Below are positions 43,860 to 51,927 of a stretch of 64,000 bases of DNA, in pieces (within the stretch, counting starts at the first letter, position 1; every line of letters starts with the position of its first letter). The notes under the pieces were generated by a model, which did no database searches, had not been told where the DNA came from, and was given only the letters and a program-made list of their open reading frames with translations. Location of the stretch: assembly GCF_000468035.1 (NCBI RefSeq), contig NZ_KI260539.1, positions 309,709 through 373,708 on the forward strand, in the 5' to 3' direction. The translations under genes were made by a program, and so were the position numbers. Source of the DNA: Selenomonas sp. oral taxon 892 str. F0426 (GTDB lineage Bacteria > Bacillota > Negativicutes > Selenomonadales > Selenomonadaceae).

Positions 43860-44514
43860 GGTGGAGATTCTTCCCGTTCCAACGCGGATCCTGACGGATG
43901 CGGACGACATTGTGGATGCCATCGAATACTATGCAGGAGCACGGGTCACAGCGGATGACCTCGTCTGCTGTGCCGAGAGCGTGGTTGCAGTGACGCAGGG
44001 GCGGATAGCACGCCCAGAGGAGCTGAACATCTCGGGTGCTGCACGCTTTGCGTGCCGCTTCATCCCCGATTACGGCAGTCTTGCAAGCCCCCACGGCATG
44101 CAGGCGCTGATGGATGTAGAGGGAAAGTGGCGTGTCCTGTTCGCACTGTTTGCAGGATTCCTCGGTAAACTCGTCGGCAAGAGCGGACTTTTTTACCAGT
44201 GGGGGGGCAAGGAGGCGGCGCTCATCGACGATGTGACAGGCACGATGCCGCCGTTCGACAAGGTGATCGTCTACGGACCTGCCGAGCCGGATCAGGTTGC
44301 CGCACGTATTCGTGACCGTGTCGGTGCGTTCGGCGGGATGATTGCTGATGTGAATGATCTCAAGCGTTCGCGCGTAGTCGGTGTATCAGATGGGGTCAAC
44401 GGCGAACTTGCAGCACAGCTGCTGCTTGATAATCCGTTCGGCAACGCCTCACAGAAAACACCGATCTGCATCATCAAGAACTATCGGCAGTATCAGGAAA
44501 GTCATCGGGTGTAA
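43852..44514 (+). CDS. Coenzyme F420-0:L-glutamate ligase-like protein
   Basis: A 220-residue protein resembling the CofE/FbiB ligase domain. The opening PVPTRILTDADDIVDAI, the segment DDLVCCAESVVAVTQGR and the later DVNDLKRSRVVGVSDGV match the pattern of that family, which adds glutamate to coenzyme F420-0 using GTP. Selenomonads are not known F420 makers and no other cof gene is present, so another amide-forming role is likely. The ATG at 43852 has GGGAAGGAAG upstream and overlaps the previous gene by 8 nt. Family assignment is from memory of the pattern. Confidence 0.65.
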   Translation: MAEVEILPVPTRILTDADDIVDAIEYYAGARVTADDLVCCAESVVAVTQGRIARPEELNISGAARFACRFIPDYGSLASPHGMQALMDVEGKWRVLFALFAGFLGKLVGKSGLFYQWGGKEAALIDDVTGTMPPFDKVIVYGPAEPDQVAARIRDRVGAFGGMIADVNDLKRSRVVGVSDGVNGELAAQLLLDNPFGNASQKTPICIIKNYRQYQESHRV

Positions 44515-44518
44515 GTTA

Positions 44519-44650
44519 GGTCCCCCCCTTCCACCATGCTGCGCATGGCCCCCTCCCTCATTTCGATGGGGGAGGCTTTGCATTACGGCATATTAGCTTT
44601 CCCCGCCGAAGCGGGGAGGCGGCGGGAAAAGCGAGTCGATAGGGGACTCT
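44519..44650. repeat. GC-rich hairpin repeat cluster between genes
   Basis: Three hairpins in a row: CCAT-gctgcgc-ATGG, CCTCCC...GGGGGAGG (44552-44574), and CCCCGCC-gaa-GCGGGG with flanking GGCGGCGGG. The first 60 bp are the inverted-orientation counterpart of 40332-40392. It fills most of the 163-nt gap before rph; no promoter is obvious here. Confidence 0.6.
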
Positions 44651-44677
44651 GCATAAACTTCCAAAGGAGAAAATTTC

Positions 44678-45424
44678 ATGCCAAGAAGAGATCTGAGGCG
44701 TCCTGATCAGCTGCGTCCCGTGCGGATTGAGCGCGGTTATCAACGATATCCTGCAGGTTCAGCGCTTATTGAGACAGGACATACACGCGTCCTTTGTGCA
44801 GCGAGTGTGGAGGAGCGTGTGCCGTTCTTTTTAAAAGGCTCGGGGACTGGCTGGGTGACGGCGGAGTACTCGATGCTGCCCGGTGCTGGATCCGAGCGCA
44901 CGGCGCGTGAGGCCGTGCGCGGACACCAGTCTGGGCGCACACAGGAGATTCAGCGCCTCATCGGACGTGCCCTGCGTGCGGTCGTCGACATGAAGGCCCT
45001 TGGTGAGCGCACAATCCACATTGACTGCGATGTGCTGCAGGCGGACGGCGGAACACGGACGGCATCGATCACAGGTGCATTCGTTGCGCTTGTTGAGGCG
45101 TGTGCGAGCTTCTATACGAAGAGCGGGGTTTTCCCCGTTCGTGATTATGTGGCAGCGGTCAGTGTTGGCATCGATGCTGAGAGTATGCCTCTCCTCGATA
45201 TCTGCTATGAGGAGGACTCCTCTGCCATGGTTGATATGAATCTCGTTATGACGGGAGCAGGGGAGTTCGTTGAAGTGCAGGGAACGGGCGAGGGACGGTC
45301 ATTTTCACGCACAGAGATGAATGCTCTTTTAGATCTTGGTGAACGCGGAATACGTGAGCTCATCGACCATCAGAAGGCGGCACTTGGCGGGATCCTGTCG
45401 TGGCTGCCGGGACGGGAGGGGTAA
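44678..45424 (+). CDS. rph: Ribonuclease PH
   Basis: A 248-residue phosphorolytic 3' exoribonuclease that trims tRNA 3' ends. Typical segments are [21 protein letters not shown] at the start, [27 protein letters not shown] (near 68-94) and the active-site [17 protein letters not shown]. It starts 9 nt after AAAGGAG and is followed 1 nt later by the next gene; rph with an XTP pyrophosphatase is a common pair. Confidence 0.97.
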   Translation: MPRRDLRRPDQLRPVRIERGYQRYPAGSALIETGHTRVLCAASVEERVPFFLKGSGTGWVTAEYSMLPGAGSERTAREAVRGHQSGRTQEIQRLIGRALRAVVDMKALGERTIHIDCDVLQADGGTRTASITGAFVALVEACASFYTKSGVFPVRDYVAAVSVGIDAESMPLLDICYEEDSSAMVDMNLVMTGAGEFVEVQGTGEGRSFSRTEMNALLDLGERGIRELIDHQKAALGGILSWLPGREG

Positions 45425-45425
45425 T

Positions 45426-46043
45426 ATGGAAAAAAAGATCATCCTTATTGCGACATCGAATGCGGGGAAGGTGCGTGAGATGGAGAAGGCCTTCGAGGGA
45501 CTGCCCGTGCGCCTTGTCCCACTCTCCCGCATACGAGAAGTCCTGCCGGATGCCGGAGAAATCGAAGAGCCTGTGGAGGATGGGGAGACCTTCCTCGAAA
45601 ATGCGCGTATTAAGGCCCATTACTATCGTACACAGACGGGCCTTGCAGCGCTTGCTGATGACTCAGGCCTTACGGTCGAGGTCCTCGGCGGCGCGCCCGG
45701 CGTCTACTCAGCGCGCTATGCAGGCGTGCATGGAGATGATGCAGCGAATAATACGAAGCTGATCGCGGAGATACGAGCGCAAGGGACAGAGAATGCTGCT
45801 GCCGCCTATCATTGCGCGCTCGTACTCGTTCTTGAGGATGGCCGCGAGCTCGGTGCAGAGGGAACATGTGCCGGCTTTATTCGTCCAGAGGCACGCGGTA
45901 CAGAGGGGTTCGGATACGATCCGCATTTCTATCGTGCAGACGGGAGATCCATGGCAGAATTGTCGCGTGCGGAAAAGCACACGATCAGTCACCGTGGTGC
46001 GGCACTTGATATGATGAAGAAAATGTTGGCGGAGGCATTATGA
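45426..46043 (+). CDS. XTP/dITP diphosphatase, RdgB/HAM1 family
   Basis: A 205-residue house-cleaning enzyme that hydrolyses ITP, XTP and their deoxy forms. Motifs are IATSNAGKVREME (8-20), LADDSGLTVEVLGGAPGVYSARYAG (near 72-96) and GFGYDPHFY with SHRGAAL near the C-terminus. A longer frame extends back into rph; ATG at 45426, right after the rph stop, gives the family's usual start. Confidence 0.96.
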   Translation: MEKKIILIATSNAGKVREMEKAFEGLPVRLVPLSRIREVLPDAGEIEEPVEDGETFLENARIKAHYYRTQTGLAALADDSGLTVEVLGGAPGVYSARYAGVHGDDAANNTKLIAEIRAQGTENAAAAYHCALVLVLEDGRELGAEGTCAGFIRPEARGTEGFGYDPHFYRADGRSMAELSRAEKHTISHRGAALDMMKKMLAEAL

Positions 46044-46522
46044 AGATCGGAATCGTCAGTGACAGTCACGGTGATGTCCGTGTATTTGAGGATATGCTCT
46101 CTGCATTCGGTGCAGCGGATGCAGAGATGTGGCTGCACGCCGGGGACTTTGCGCCAGATGCAGATGTTCTGGAGGAAATGACGGGAAAGCCCGTGGTACG
46201 TGTACTTGGAAACTGCGATTTTCATATGGAGGGCGTGTATGACGAGACCGTTGTTGAGATCGCCGGGCACCGTATCTTCCTGACGCACGGGCATCTCTTC
46301 AACGTACGCTTTGACACGGCGATGCTTGCGGAGGCGGCACGCGAGTCGGGGGCAGATATTGCGGTATATGGACATACGCATATTGCACTTGAGGAGCGCG
46401 GAGATATTACAGTTCTCAATCCCGGCAGTATTGCACGGCCACGCGATGAGCGGCGTGGCTCATTTATGCTTGTGGAGCTCAGCGAGGATGAAAAACCAGC
46501 GGTGACCCTCATCCGTATCTGA
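46040..46522 (+). CDS. YfcE-family metallophosphoesterase
   Basis: A 160-residue phosphodiesterase. Metal ligands lie in VSDSHGD (6-12), LGNCD (~55), LTHGH (~83) and YGHTH (~113). Family members cleave phosphodiesters such as bis-pNPP or 2',3'-cAMP with Mn2+; the natural substrate is unclear. ATG overlaps the previous gene. It closes the rph transcript. Confidence 0.93.
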   Translation: MKIGIVSDSHGDVRVFEDMLSAFGAADAEMWLHAGDFAPDADVLEEMTGKPVVRVLGNCDFHMEGVYDETVVEIAGHRIFLTHGHLFNVRFDTAMLAEAARESGADIAVYGHTHIALEERGDITVLNPGSIARPRDERRGSFMLVELSEDEKPAVTLIRI

Positions 46523-46578
46523 GCATAGGCTAAAGTTTGGTACCAAATAGAAAAATTTCATAATGAGAATGCATAGCA

Positions 46579-46606
46579 AATCCATATCCTGCGATATGGA
46601 TTTTTA
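46579..46606 (+). terminator. Terminator after the phosphodiesterase gene
   Basis: AATCCATATC (46579-46588), loop CTGC, GATATGGATT (46593-46602), then TTT. Confidence 0.75.
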
Positions 46607-46772
46607 ATGTTCTATTATAAAATTTATAAAAACAATAAAGATAATAAACGGAGAATTCGGTATAAATAATTGTATATAAGTTAATAATAATAGATTGTTT
46701 TATCGTGTGAATATCATTCCCAATTTGAATTGTATTCAATTTTTTCAAGGCTTTGCACCATGTTTGAAAGAC

Positions 46773-46801
46773 TTGAAAGCATGAAAAAAATATGATATAG
46801 T
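46773..46801 (+). promoter_or_regulatory. Promoter for the fumarase genes
   Basis: -35 TTGAAA (46773-46778), 17-bp spacer, -10 TATAGT (46796-46801). Confidence 0.5.
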
Positions 46802-46844
46802 CTAACTAACCTGTGTATAAGTTATATTTATAGGAGGGATTATT

Positions 46845-47687
46845 TTGCGAGAGCTAAGCGCAAAAGCAATCACGGAGAACGTCGCCGAGATGTGCAAAGA
46901 AGCGGCGTACTATCTCCCGAATGATGTCTACGAGGGGCTCAAAAAGGGACGAGAGACGGAGGAGTCACCCGTAGGAAGGGTCGTTTTGGATCAGATCATT
47001 CGCAACGCTGAGATCGCACGCGAAGAGGATCGTCCCTACTGCCAGGATACGGGCATGACGATCGTGTTTGTGGAGATTGGGCAGGATCTCCATATCACGG
47101 ATGGACTCCTTGAGGATGCGATCAATGAGGGCATCGCGAAGGGGTACACGGAGGGCTATCTGCGCAAGTCGGTCGTTGCAGAGCCTCTCTTCAACCGCAA
47201 GAACACGCAGAACAATACGCCGGGTGTTATCTACACGAAGATTGTCGCGGGGGACAAGCTCAGCATCACGATTGCGCCGAAGGGATTTGGTTCGGAAAAC
47301 AAGTCCGGTGTCAAGATGCTCGTTCCTGCCGACGGTGTGGAGGGCGTGAAGAAGGCGGTCATGGAGATCGTCCAGCACGCAGGTCCGAACCCGTGCCCGC
47401 CCGAGGTCATCGGTGTCGGCATCGGCGGTACGATGGATCAGGCGGCACTCCTCTCGAAGAAGGCACTCACGCGTCCCATCGACCAGCGCCACTCCATGCC
47501 CGAGTATGCAAAGCTCGAGGAGGAGATTCTCGAAATGGTGAACAAGACGGGCATCGGACCGCAGCTTGGCGGAACGACGACCGCGCTTGCCGTGAACATT
47601 GAGTGGGGCGCAACGCATATTGCGGGCCTCCCAGTTGCGGTGACGATTTGCTGCCATGCACTTCGGCATGCACATCGCGTCCTGTAA
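46845..47687 (+). CDS. Class I fumarate hydratase, alpha subunit
   Basis: A 280-residue [4Fe-4S] subunit. Cluster-ligand cysteines are visible in PYCQDTGM, NPCPPEVIGVGIGG and ICCHALRH near the C-terminus. With the beta subunit encoded next it interconverts malate and fumarate, feeding the succinate dehydrogenase/fumarate reductase downstream. TTG start 8 nt after TAGGAGGG. Confidence 0.95.
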   Translation: MRELSAKAITENVAEMCKEAAYYLPNDVYEGLKKGRETEESPVGRVVLDQIIRNAEIAREEDRPYCQDTGMTIVFVEIGQDLHITDGLLEDAINEGIAKGYTEGYLRKSVVAEPLFNRKNTQNNTPGVIYTKIVAGDKLSITIAPKGFGSENKSGVKMLVPADGVEGVKKAVMEIVQHAGPNPCPPEVIGVGIGGTMDQAALLSKKALTRPIDQRHSMPEYAKLEEEILEMVNKTGIGPQLGGTTTALAVNIEWGATHIAGLPVAVTICCHALRHAHRVL

Positions 47688-47725
47688 CAGCAGTTCCTGT
47701 GTATTATTGTTAGGGAGGAATACTC

Positions 47726-48283
47726 ATGGCGGAAAGTATCCGTATTACGACTCCGTTCACGGAGGAAATGTCGCGTAAGCTCAAGGCAGGCGACAGCGTT
47801 CTCATCACGGGCACGATCATCAGCGCACGCGATGCGGCACACAAGGCGATGACAGAGGCACTCGCAAAGGGAGAGCCTCTGCCGGTTGACTGGCAGGATC
47901 AGATTGTCTACTACCTCGGACCGACGCCGGCGAAGCCAGGCGATCCGATCGGCTCGGCAGGTCCGACGACCTCCGGCCGCATGGATGCCTACACACCGAC
48001 GATGCTTGAGCAGGGCATCAAAGGCATGGTGGGCAAGGGGTCGCGCTCGGCTGCGGTCGTGGAGTCGATGAAGAAGAACGGCGTCACCTATTTTGCCGCC
48101 GTCGGCGGCGCTGCTGCGCTCATCGCGAAATCCGTGAAGAAGTACGAAGTCGTAGGCTATCCCGAACTTGGACCTGAGGCGGTTGCAAAGCTGACGGTCG
48201 AGGACTTCCCCTGCATCGTCGTCATTGACTCTGAGGGCAACAACTTCTATGAAATGGGGCAGAAACCCTACCGCAAACTCTAA
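47726..48283 (+). CDS. Class I fumarate hydratase, beta subunit
   Basis: A 185-residue swivel-domain subunit. Features are LKAGDSVLITGTIISARDAAHKAM near 15-38, the family motif GPTTSGRMDAYTP and GKGSRSAAVVESMKKNG. Its TAA (48281-48283) runs into the first bases of the MITE-like repeat, whose left end supplies the AA. Split alpha/beta fumarases are the usual anaerobe form of the single-chain E. coli FumA. Confidence 0.95.
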   Translation: MAESIRITTPFTEEMSRKLKAGDSVLITGTIISARDAAHKAMTEALAKGEPLPVDWQDQIVYYLGPTPAKPGDPIGSAGPTTSGRMDAYTPTMLEQGIKGMVGKGSRSAAVVESMKKNGVTYFAAVGGAAALIAKSVKKYEVVGYPELGPEAVAKLTVEDFPCIVVIDSEGNNFYEMGQKPYRKL

Positions 48284-48447
48284 GGAATCGCTGATAAAAT
48301 GAAGTCCGTCAGATTGGCGTAGATTTTTTCGTCCGATTGAGGCAGCAAACCGGACGCATAGCCAAAGCTATGTGGAGGATTTGCTAACGAAAAGCGGGCA
48401 AAAAAGATGCGCTAAGATGGTGCGGCTGAATTTATCAGTGCTTCCTT
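48282..48447 (+). repeat. MITE-like inverted-repeat element, full-length copy 2
   Basis: 166 bp, same orientation and length as 263-428, with the same ends (AAGGAATCGCTGATAAA ... TTTATCAGTGCTTCCTT) and inner segment (AAGCTATGTGGAGGATTTGC). Differences cluster in the middle. It lies between the fumarase and succinate dehydrogenase genes and overlaps the fumarase stop codon. No clear target duplication surrounds this copy. Confidence 0.8.
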
Positions 48448-48558
48448 AACTAGAGTGTTCATACCGATGGTTTGGCGCATGACAAATCATCGCGGGGCTG
48501 TTCCAAACAGCGTTCGGGGCAGCATATCCAAAGGTCTATATATTTCAGGAGGTATGAA

Positions 48559-49191
48559 ATGTTCCACACAACCTTTTACATGCGGCGGCTGCACTCATTG
48601 GTCGGACTCGTTATCATTGGTGTGTTCCTCTTCGAGCACATCTTTACGAATTCGACTGTGCTTCAGGGGGCAAAAGCCTTCAATGATGCGCTTGCCATGA
48701 TGGATCTCATCCCGCGCCCCGTGTTCTACGCGCTCGAGATTTTTGCCATCGCCGTGCCGATTCTTTTCCACGCGGTCTATGGCATCTATATTGCAGCGCA
48801 GGCGAAGAACAATCCCGGCAATTATGGCTACATCCGCAACTGGCAGTTTGCCGTGCAGCGCTATACGGCATGGCTGCTCATCCCCTTCCTCATCTGGCAC
48901 GTTGGCTATATGCGCGTGTGGGAAAAGGGCGTCATGGGAACTCATATCAACTATGACCTGCTTTACACCTACTTTGTGTCCGGCGATTATGCAATCCTCC
49001 ATACCGTACTTTATACGCTCGGCATGATTGCCGCGATCTTCCATTTCTGCAACGGCATCTCGACGTTCTGCATGACGTGGGGCATTGCGAAGGGCCCGCG
49101 CGCACAGTCAGTGATCAACGCGCTGTCGATGGGTCTCTGCACGCTGATGAGTCTTGTTACGCTCGCCTTCATGGGCAGCTATTTCATGTAA
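48559..49191 (+). CDS. sdhC: Succinate dehydrogenase/fumarate reductase cytochrome b558 subunit
   Basis: A 210-residue membrane anchor with five hydrophobic helices, of the Bacillus SdhC/Wolinella FrdC type that binds two b hemes. Candidate heme histidines are in RRLHSLVG, FEHIF, LFHAVYG, IWHVGY and IFHFCNG. It passes electrons between menaquinone and the FeS subunit. A longer frame exists upstream; CAGGAGG 9 nt before the ATG at 48559 sets the start. Confidence 0.95.
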   Translation: MFHTTFYMRRLHSLVGLVIIGVFLFEHIFTNSTVLQGAKAFNDALAMMDLIPRPVFYALEIFAIAVPILFHAVYGIYIAAQAKNNPGNYGYIRNWQFAVQRYTAWLLIPFLIWHVGYMRVWEKGVMGTHINYDLLYTYFVSGDYAILHTVLYTLGMIAAIFHFCNGISTFCMTWGIAKGPRAQSVINALSMGLCTLMSLVTLAFMGSYFM

Positions 49192-49215
49192 GAAGCGCAG
49201 CAAAGGAGAGTAAGA

Positions 49216-51027
49216 ATGGCTAAAGTACCAGAAAATAACATTGCGATCATCGGCGGCGGTCTGGCGGGGCTTCTCGCTGCGCTGAAGATCTGCGAGGGCG
49301 GCGGCAAGGTCGACCTCTTTTCCTATTGCCCGGTGAAGCGCTCTCACTCGCTCTGCGCGCAGGGCGGCATGAACGCCTGCATGGATACGAAGGGCGAGCA
49401 CGACAGCGTCTATGAGCACTTCGACGATACCGTCTACGGCGGCGACTTCCTCGCTGACCAGCTTGCCGTCAAGGGCATGGTTGAGGCGGCGCCGCGCCTG
49501 GTCAAGATGTTTGACCGCATGGGCGTTCCGTTCAACCGCACACCCGAGGGCGTGCTCGATCTCCGCAACTTCGGCGGACAGAAGAATAAGCGCACGGTCT
49601 TTGCCGGTTCTACGACGGGGCAGCAGCTTCTCTATGCACTCGACGAGCAGGTGCGCCGTTGGGAGGTCAAGGGCAAGATCACGAAATACGAGTTCTGGGA
49701 ATACATCCGCGCGATCAAGAACAAGGACGGCATCGTCCGCGGTCTGGTCGCACAGAACATGAACTCAAACGAGATCAAGGCATTCCCTGCGGATGTCGTC
49801 ATCCTCGCGACGGGCGGCCCCGGACAGGTGTTCGGCCGCTGCACAGCGTCCACGATCTGCAACGGCTCGGCTGTCTCCTCTGCATACCAGCAGGGCGCGC
49901 ACATCGGCAACCCCGAGTTCATCCAGATCCATCCGACCGCAATCCCCGGATCGGATAAGAACCGTCTCATGTCCGAGGCGTGCCGCGGTGAGGGCGGACG
50001 CGTTTGGACGTACAAGGACGGCAAGCCTTGGTACTTCCTTGAGGAGATGTACCCCGCATACGGCAACCTCGTTCCGCGTGACGTTGCCTCACGCGCGATC
50101 TTCAAGGTCTGCGTGCACATGGGGCTCGGTGTCAACAACGACCGCCGCGTCTACCTCGACCTCTCGCACATCCCTGCGGACTACCTTGAGCACAAGCTCG
50201 GCGGCATTCTCGAGATGTACTCCGAGTTTGTCGGTCAGGATCCGCGCAAGGTGCCGATGGAGATCTTCCCGTCCGTGCACTACTCGATGGGCGGCATCTG
50301 GGTCGACCGTATGCACCACACGAACATCCCCGGTCTCATGGCGGCGGGTGAGTGCGATCACCAGTACCACGGCGCGAACCGCCTGGGCGCGAACTCCCTC
50401 CTCTCGGCAAGCTACTCCGGCTACGTCGCAGGACCTGAGTCGCTCCGCTGGGCGCGCAGCGGCGAACTTGGTGCGGCGCTCACGGAGGAAGAACTCGAGG
50501 CAGCGCGCAAGGAATGCGTTGCAGAGTTCGACAAGATCCGCAATATGACGGGTTCTGAGAATGCGCATAAGCTCCATCAGGAGATGGGCGAGATTATGTA
50601 TGACTACGTCTCCATTGAACGCGACAACAAGGGCCTCGACATCTGCCTTGAAAAGCTCAAGGGGATTCTGAAGCGCTGGGACGACATCGGCGTGACCGAC
50701 CACGGCACATGGGCAAACCAGGAGGCGATGTTCGTACGTCAGCTGCGCAACATGATCCTCTATGCGATGGCGGTTACGAAGGCAGCACGTGCACGTGATG
50801 AGAGCCGCGGTGCACATGCGAAGATCCTCCTCGACGATAAGGGCGAGCGTATGACGGATGCCGACGGTGAGCTGATGTTCTACGGACGCGATGATGAACG
50901 TTTCATGAAGACCTCCATCGTGGATTACGATCCGCAGACGGAGGAGCCAATCATCAGCTACATGGATTTCGAGCATTCACTCATCAAGGCGCGTGCGCGT
51001 AACTACGCAGTTGCCAAGAAGGAGTAA
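49216..51027 (+). CDS. sdhA: Succinate dehydrogenase/fumarate reductase flavoprotein subunit
   Basis: A 603-residue FAD subunit facing the cytoplasm. The N-terminal dinucleotide motif is IIGGGLAGLLAAL, the covalent-FAD motif HSLCAQGGMN (near 43-52), the active-site region HPTAIPGS and SEACRGEGG, and the FAD end motif GANRLGANSLLSASYSG. In a succinate/propionate fermenter it would mainly run as fumarate reductase. Ribosome binding site AAAGGAG; 24 nt after sdhC. Confidence 0.97.
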   Translation: MAKVPENNIAIIGGGLAGLLAALKICEGGGKVDLFSYCPVKRSHSLCAQGGMNACMDTKGEHDSVYEHFDDTVYGGDFLADQLAVKGMVEAAPRLVKMFDRMGVPFNRTPEGVLDLRNFGGQKNKRTVFAGSTTGQQLLYALDEQVRRWEVKGKITKYEFWEYIRAIKNKDGIVRGLVAQNMNSNEIKAFPADVVILATGGPGQVFGRCTASTICNGSAVSSAYQQGAHIGNPEFIQIHPTAIPGSDKNRLMSEACRGEGGRVWTYKDGKPWYFLEEMYPAYGNLVPRDVASRAIFKVCVHMGLGVNNDRRVYLDLSHIPADYLEHKLGGILEMYSEFVGQDPRKVPMEIFPSVHYSMGGIWVDRMHHTNIPGLMAAGECDHQYHGANRLGANSLLSASYSGYVAGPESLRWARSGELGAALTEEELEAARKECVAEFDKIRNMTGSENAHKLHQEMGEIMYDYVSIERDNKGLDICLEKLKGILKRWDDIGVTDHGTWANQEAMFVRQLRNMILYAMAVTKAARARDESRGAHAKILLDDKGERMTDADGELMFYGRDDERFMKTSIVDYDPQTEEPIISYMDFEHSLIKARARNYAVAKKE

Positions 51028-51042
51028 GGGAGGATAGAAGTC

Positions 51043-51795
51043 ATGGCAGAACAGAAAAAAGTTCGTTTTATCATCGAGCGTCAGGATGGACCGAACGAGA
51101 ACCCCTATACGCAGGAGTTCGAGGTCGACTATCGCCTCGGTCTTAATGTGGTTGCGGCTCTTATGGAGATTCAGAAAAACCCCGTGACGGTGGACGGCAA
51201 GCGTGTCCCGCCTCCAGTTTGGGAGTGCAACTGCCTGGAGAAGGTATGCGGAGCATGCATGATGGTCATCAATGGCCGTGCACAGCAGGCGTGCTGTGCG
51301 CTGGTGGATCATCTATCACAGCCAATCCGTCTCCAGCCGGCGCGGACATTCCCGGTCATCCGTGACCTTCTCATCGACCGATCGGTTATGTTCGAGAGCC
51401 TCAAGCGTATACATGGCTGGATTGAGGTTGACGGTACCTGGGACAATAAGGATGCCCCCATCCAGAACCCGTACACGGCGGAGACATGCTACGAGCTGTC
51501 ACACTGCATGACCTGCGGCTGCTGCCTCGAGGCGTGCCCGAACGTCGGCCCGCAGTCAGACTTCATCGGTCCTGCACCGACGGCACAGACACTGCTCTTC
51601 AACCTCCATCCGCTCGGAAAGTTCGATGCGCCGAAGCGTCTCAATGCGCTGATGGAAAAGGGCGGCATCACGAGCTGCGGCAACAGCCAGAACTGTGAGC
51701 GTGTATGCCCGAAGAGCATCAAGCTCACGCAGCATCTCGCCCAGCTCAACCGCGAGGTTAACAAGCAGGCACTGCGCAATATGTTTAACCACTAA
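51043..51795 (+). CDS. sdhB: Succinate dehydrogenase/fumarate reductase iron-sulfur subunit
   Basis: A 250-residue electron-transfer subunit. The [2Fe-2S] site is CNCLEKVCGACMM with a fourth Cys in QQACC (near 63-86), the [4Fe-4S] site CMTCGCCLEACP (near 150-161), and the third cluster near CGNSQNCERVCP (~207-218). It links FAD to the b-type hemes. The order C-A-B is the Bacillus/epsilonproteobacterial one. A strong terminator follows. Confidence 0.97.
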   Translation: MAEQKKVRFIIERQDGPNENPYTQEFEVDYRLGLNVVAALMEIQKNPVTVDGKRVPPPVWECNCLEKVCGACMMVINGRAQQACCALVDHLSQPIRLQPARTFPVIRDLLIDRSVMFESLKRIHGWIEVDGTWDNKDAPIQNPYTAETCYELSHCMTCGCCLEACPNVGPQSDFIGPAPTAQTLLFNLHPLGKFDAPKRLNALMEKGGITSCGNSQNCERVCPKSIKLTQHLAQLNREVNKQALRNMFNH

Positions 51796-51826
51796 TCCGA
51801 CTCCTGCAGGGGATCGGAGCATAGAG

Positions 51827-51857
51827 AAGGGGCTGCCCCATTGGGGCAGCCCCTTTT
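51827..51857. terminator. Bidirectional terminator between sdhB and the chemoreceptor
   Basis: A perfect 14-bp inverted repeat AAGGGGCTGCCCCA (51827-51840) and its complement (51842-51855), followed by TTTTG on the plus strand. Confidence 0.88.
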
Positions 51858-51874
51858 GTCTTCTGTTTTATCTG

Positions 51875-51920
51875 AAGGAATCGCTGATAAAATGAAGTCT
51901 GTCAGAACTGAATTTATCAG
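51875..51920 (+). repeat. Internally deleted MITE-like element
   Basis: The left 30 bp of the 166-bp element (AAGGAATCGCTGATAAAATG...) are joined directly to its right inner segment CTGAATTTATCAG; the final TGCTTCCTT is lost. It ends 7 bp before the stop codon of the chemoreceptor gene read from the other strand. Confidence 0.65.
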
Positions 51921-51927
51921 ACAGTAT

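Larger units (their letters stand above)
46523..46844. other. AT-rich intergenic region, terminator then promoter
   Basis: 322 bp, clearly richer in A+T than the surroundings. It contains the terminator at 46579-46606 and the fumarase promoter at 46773-46801. A 72-codon minus-strand frame exists but has no ribosome binding site and is rejected. Nothing else is evident. Confidence 0.6.

Noticed and set aside
46530..46748. 72-codon minus-strand frame in AT-rich DNA
   Set aside because: Non-ATG start without ribosome binding site, crosses a terminator hairpin; composition is that of AT-rich intergenic DNA.
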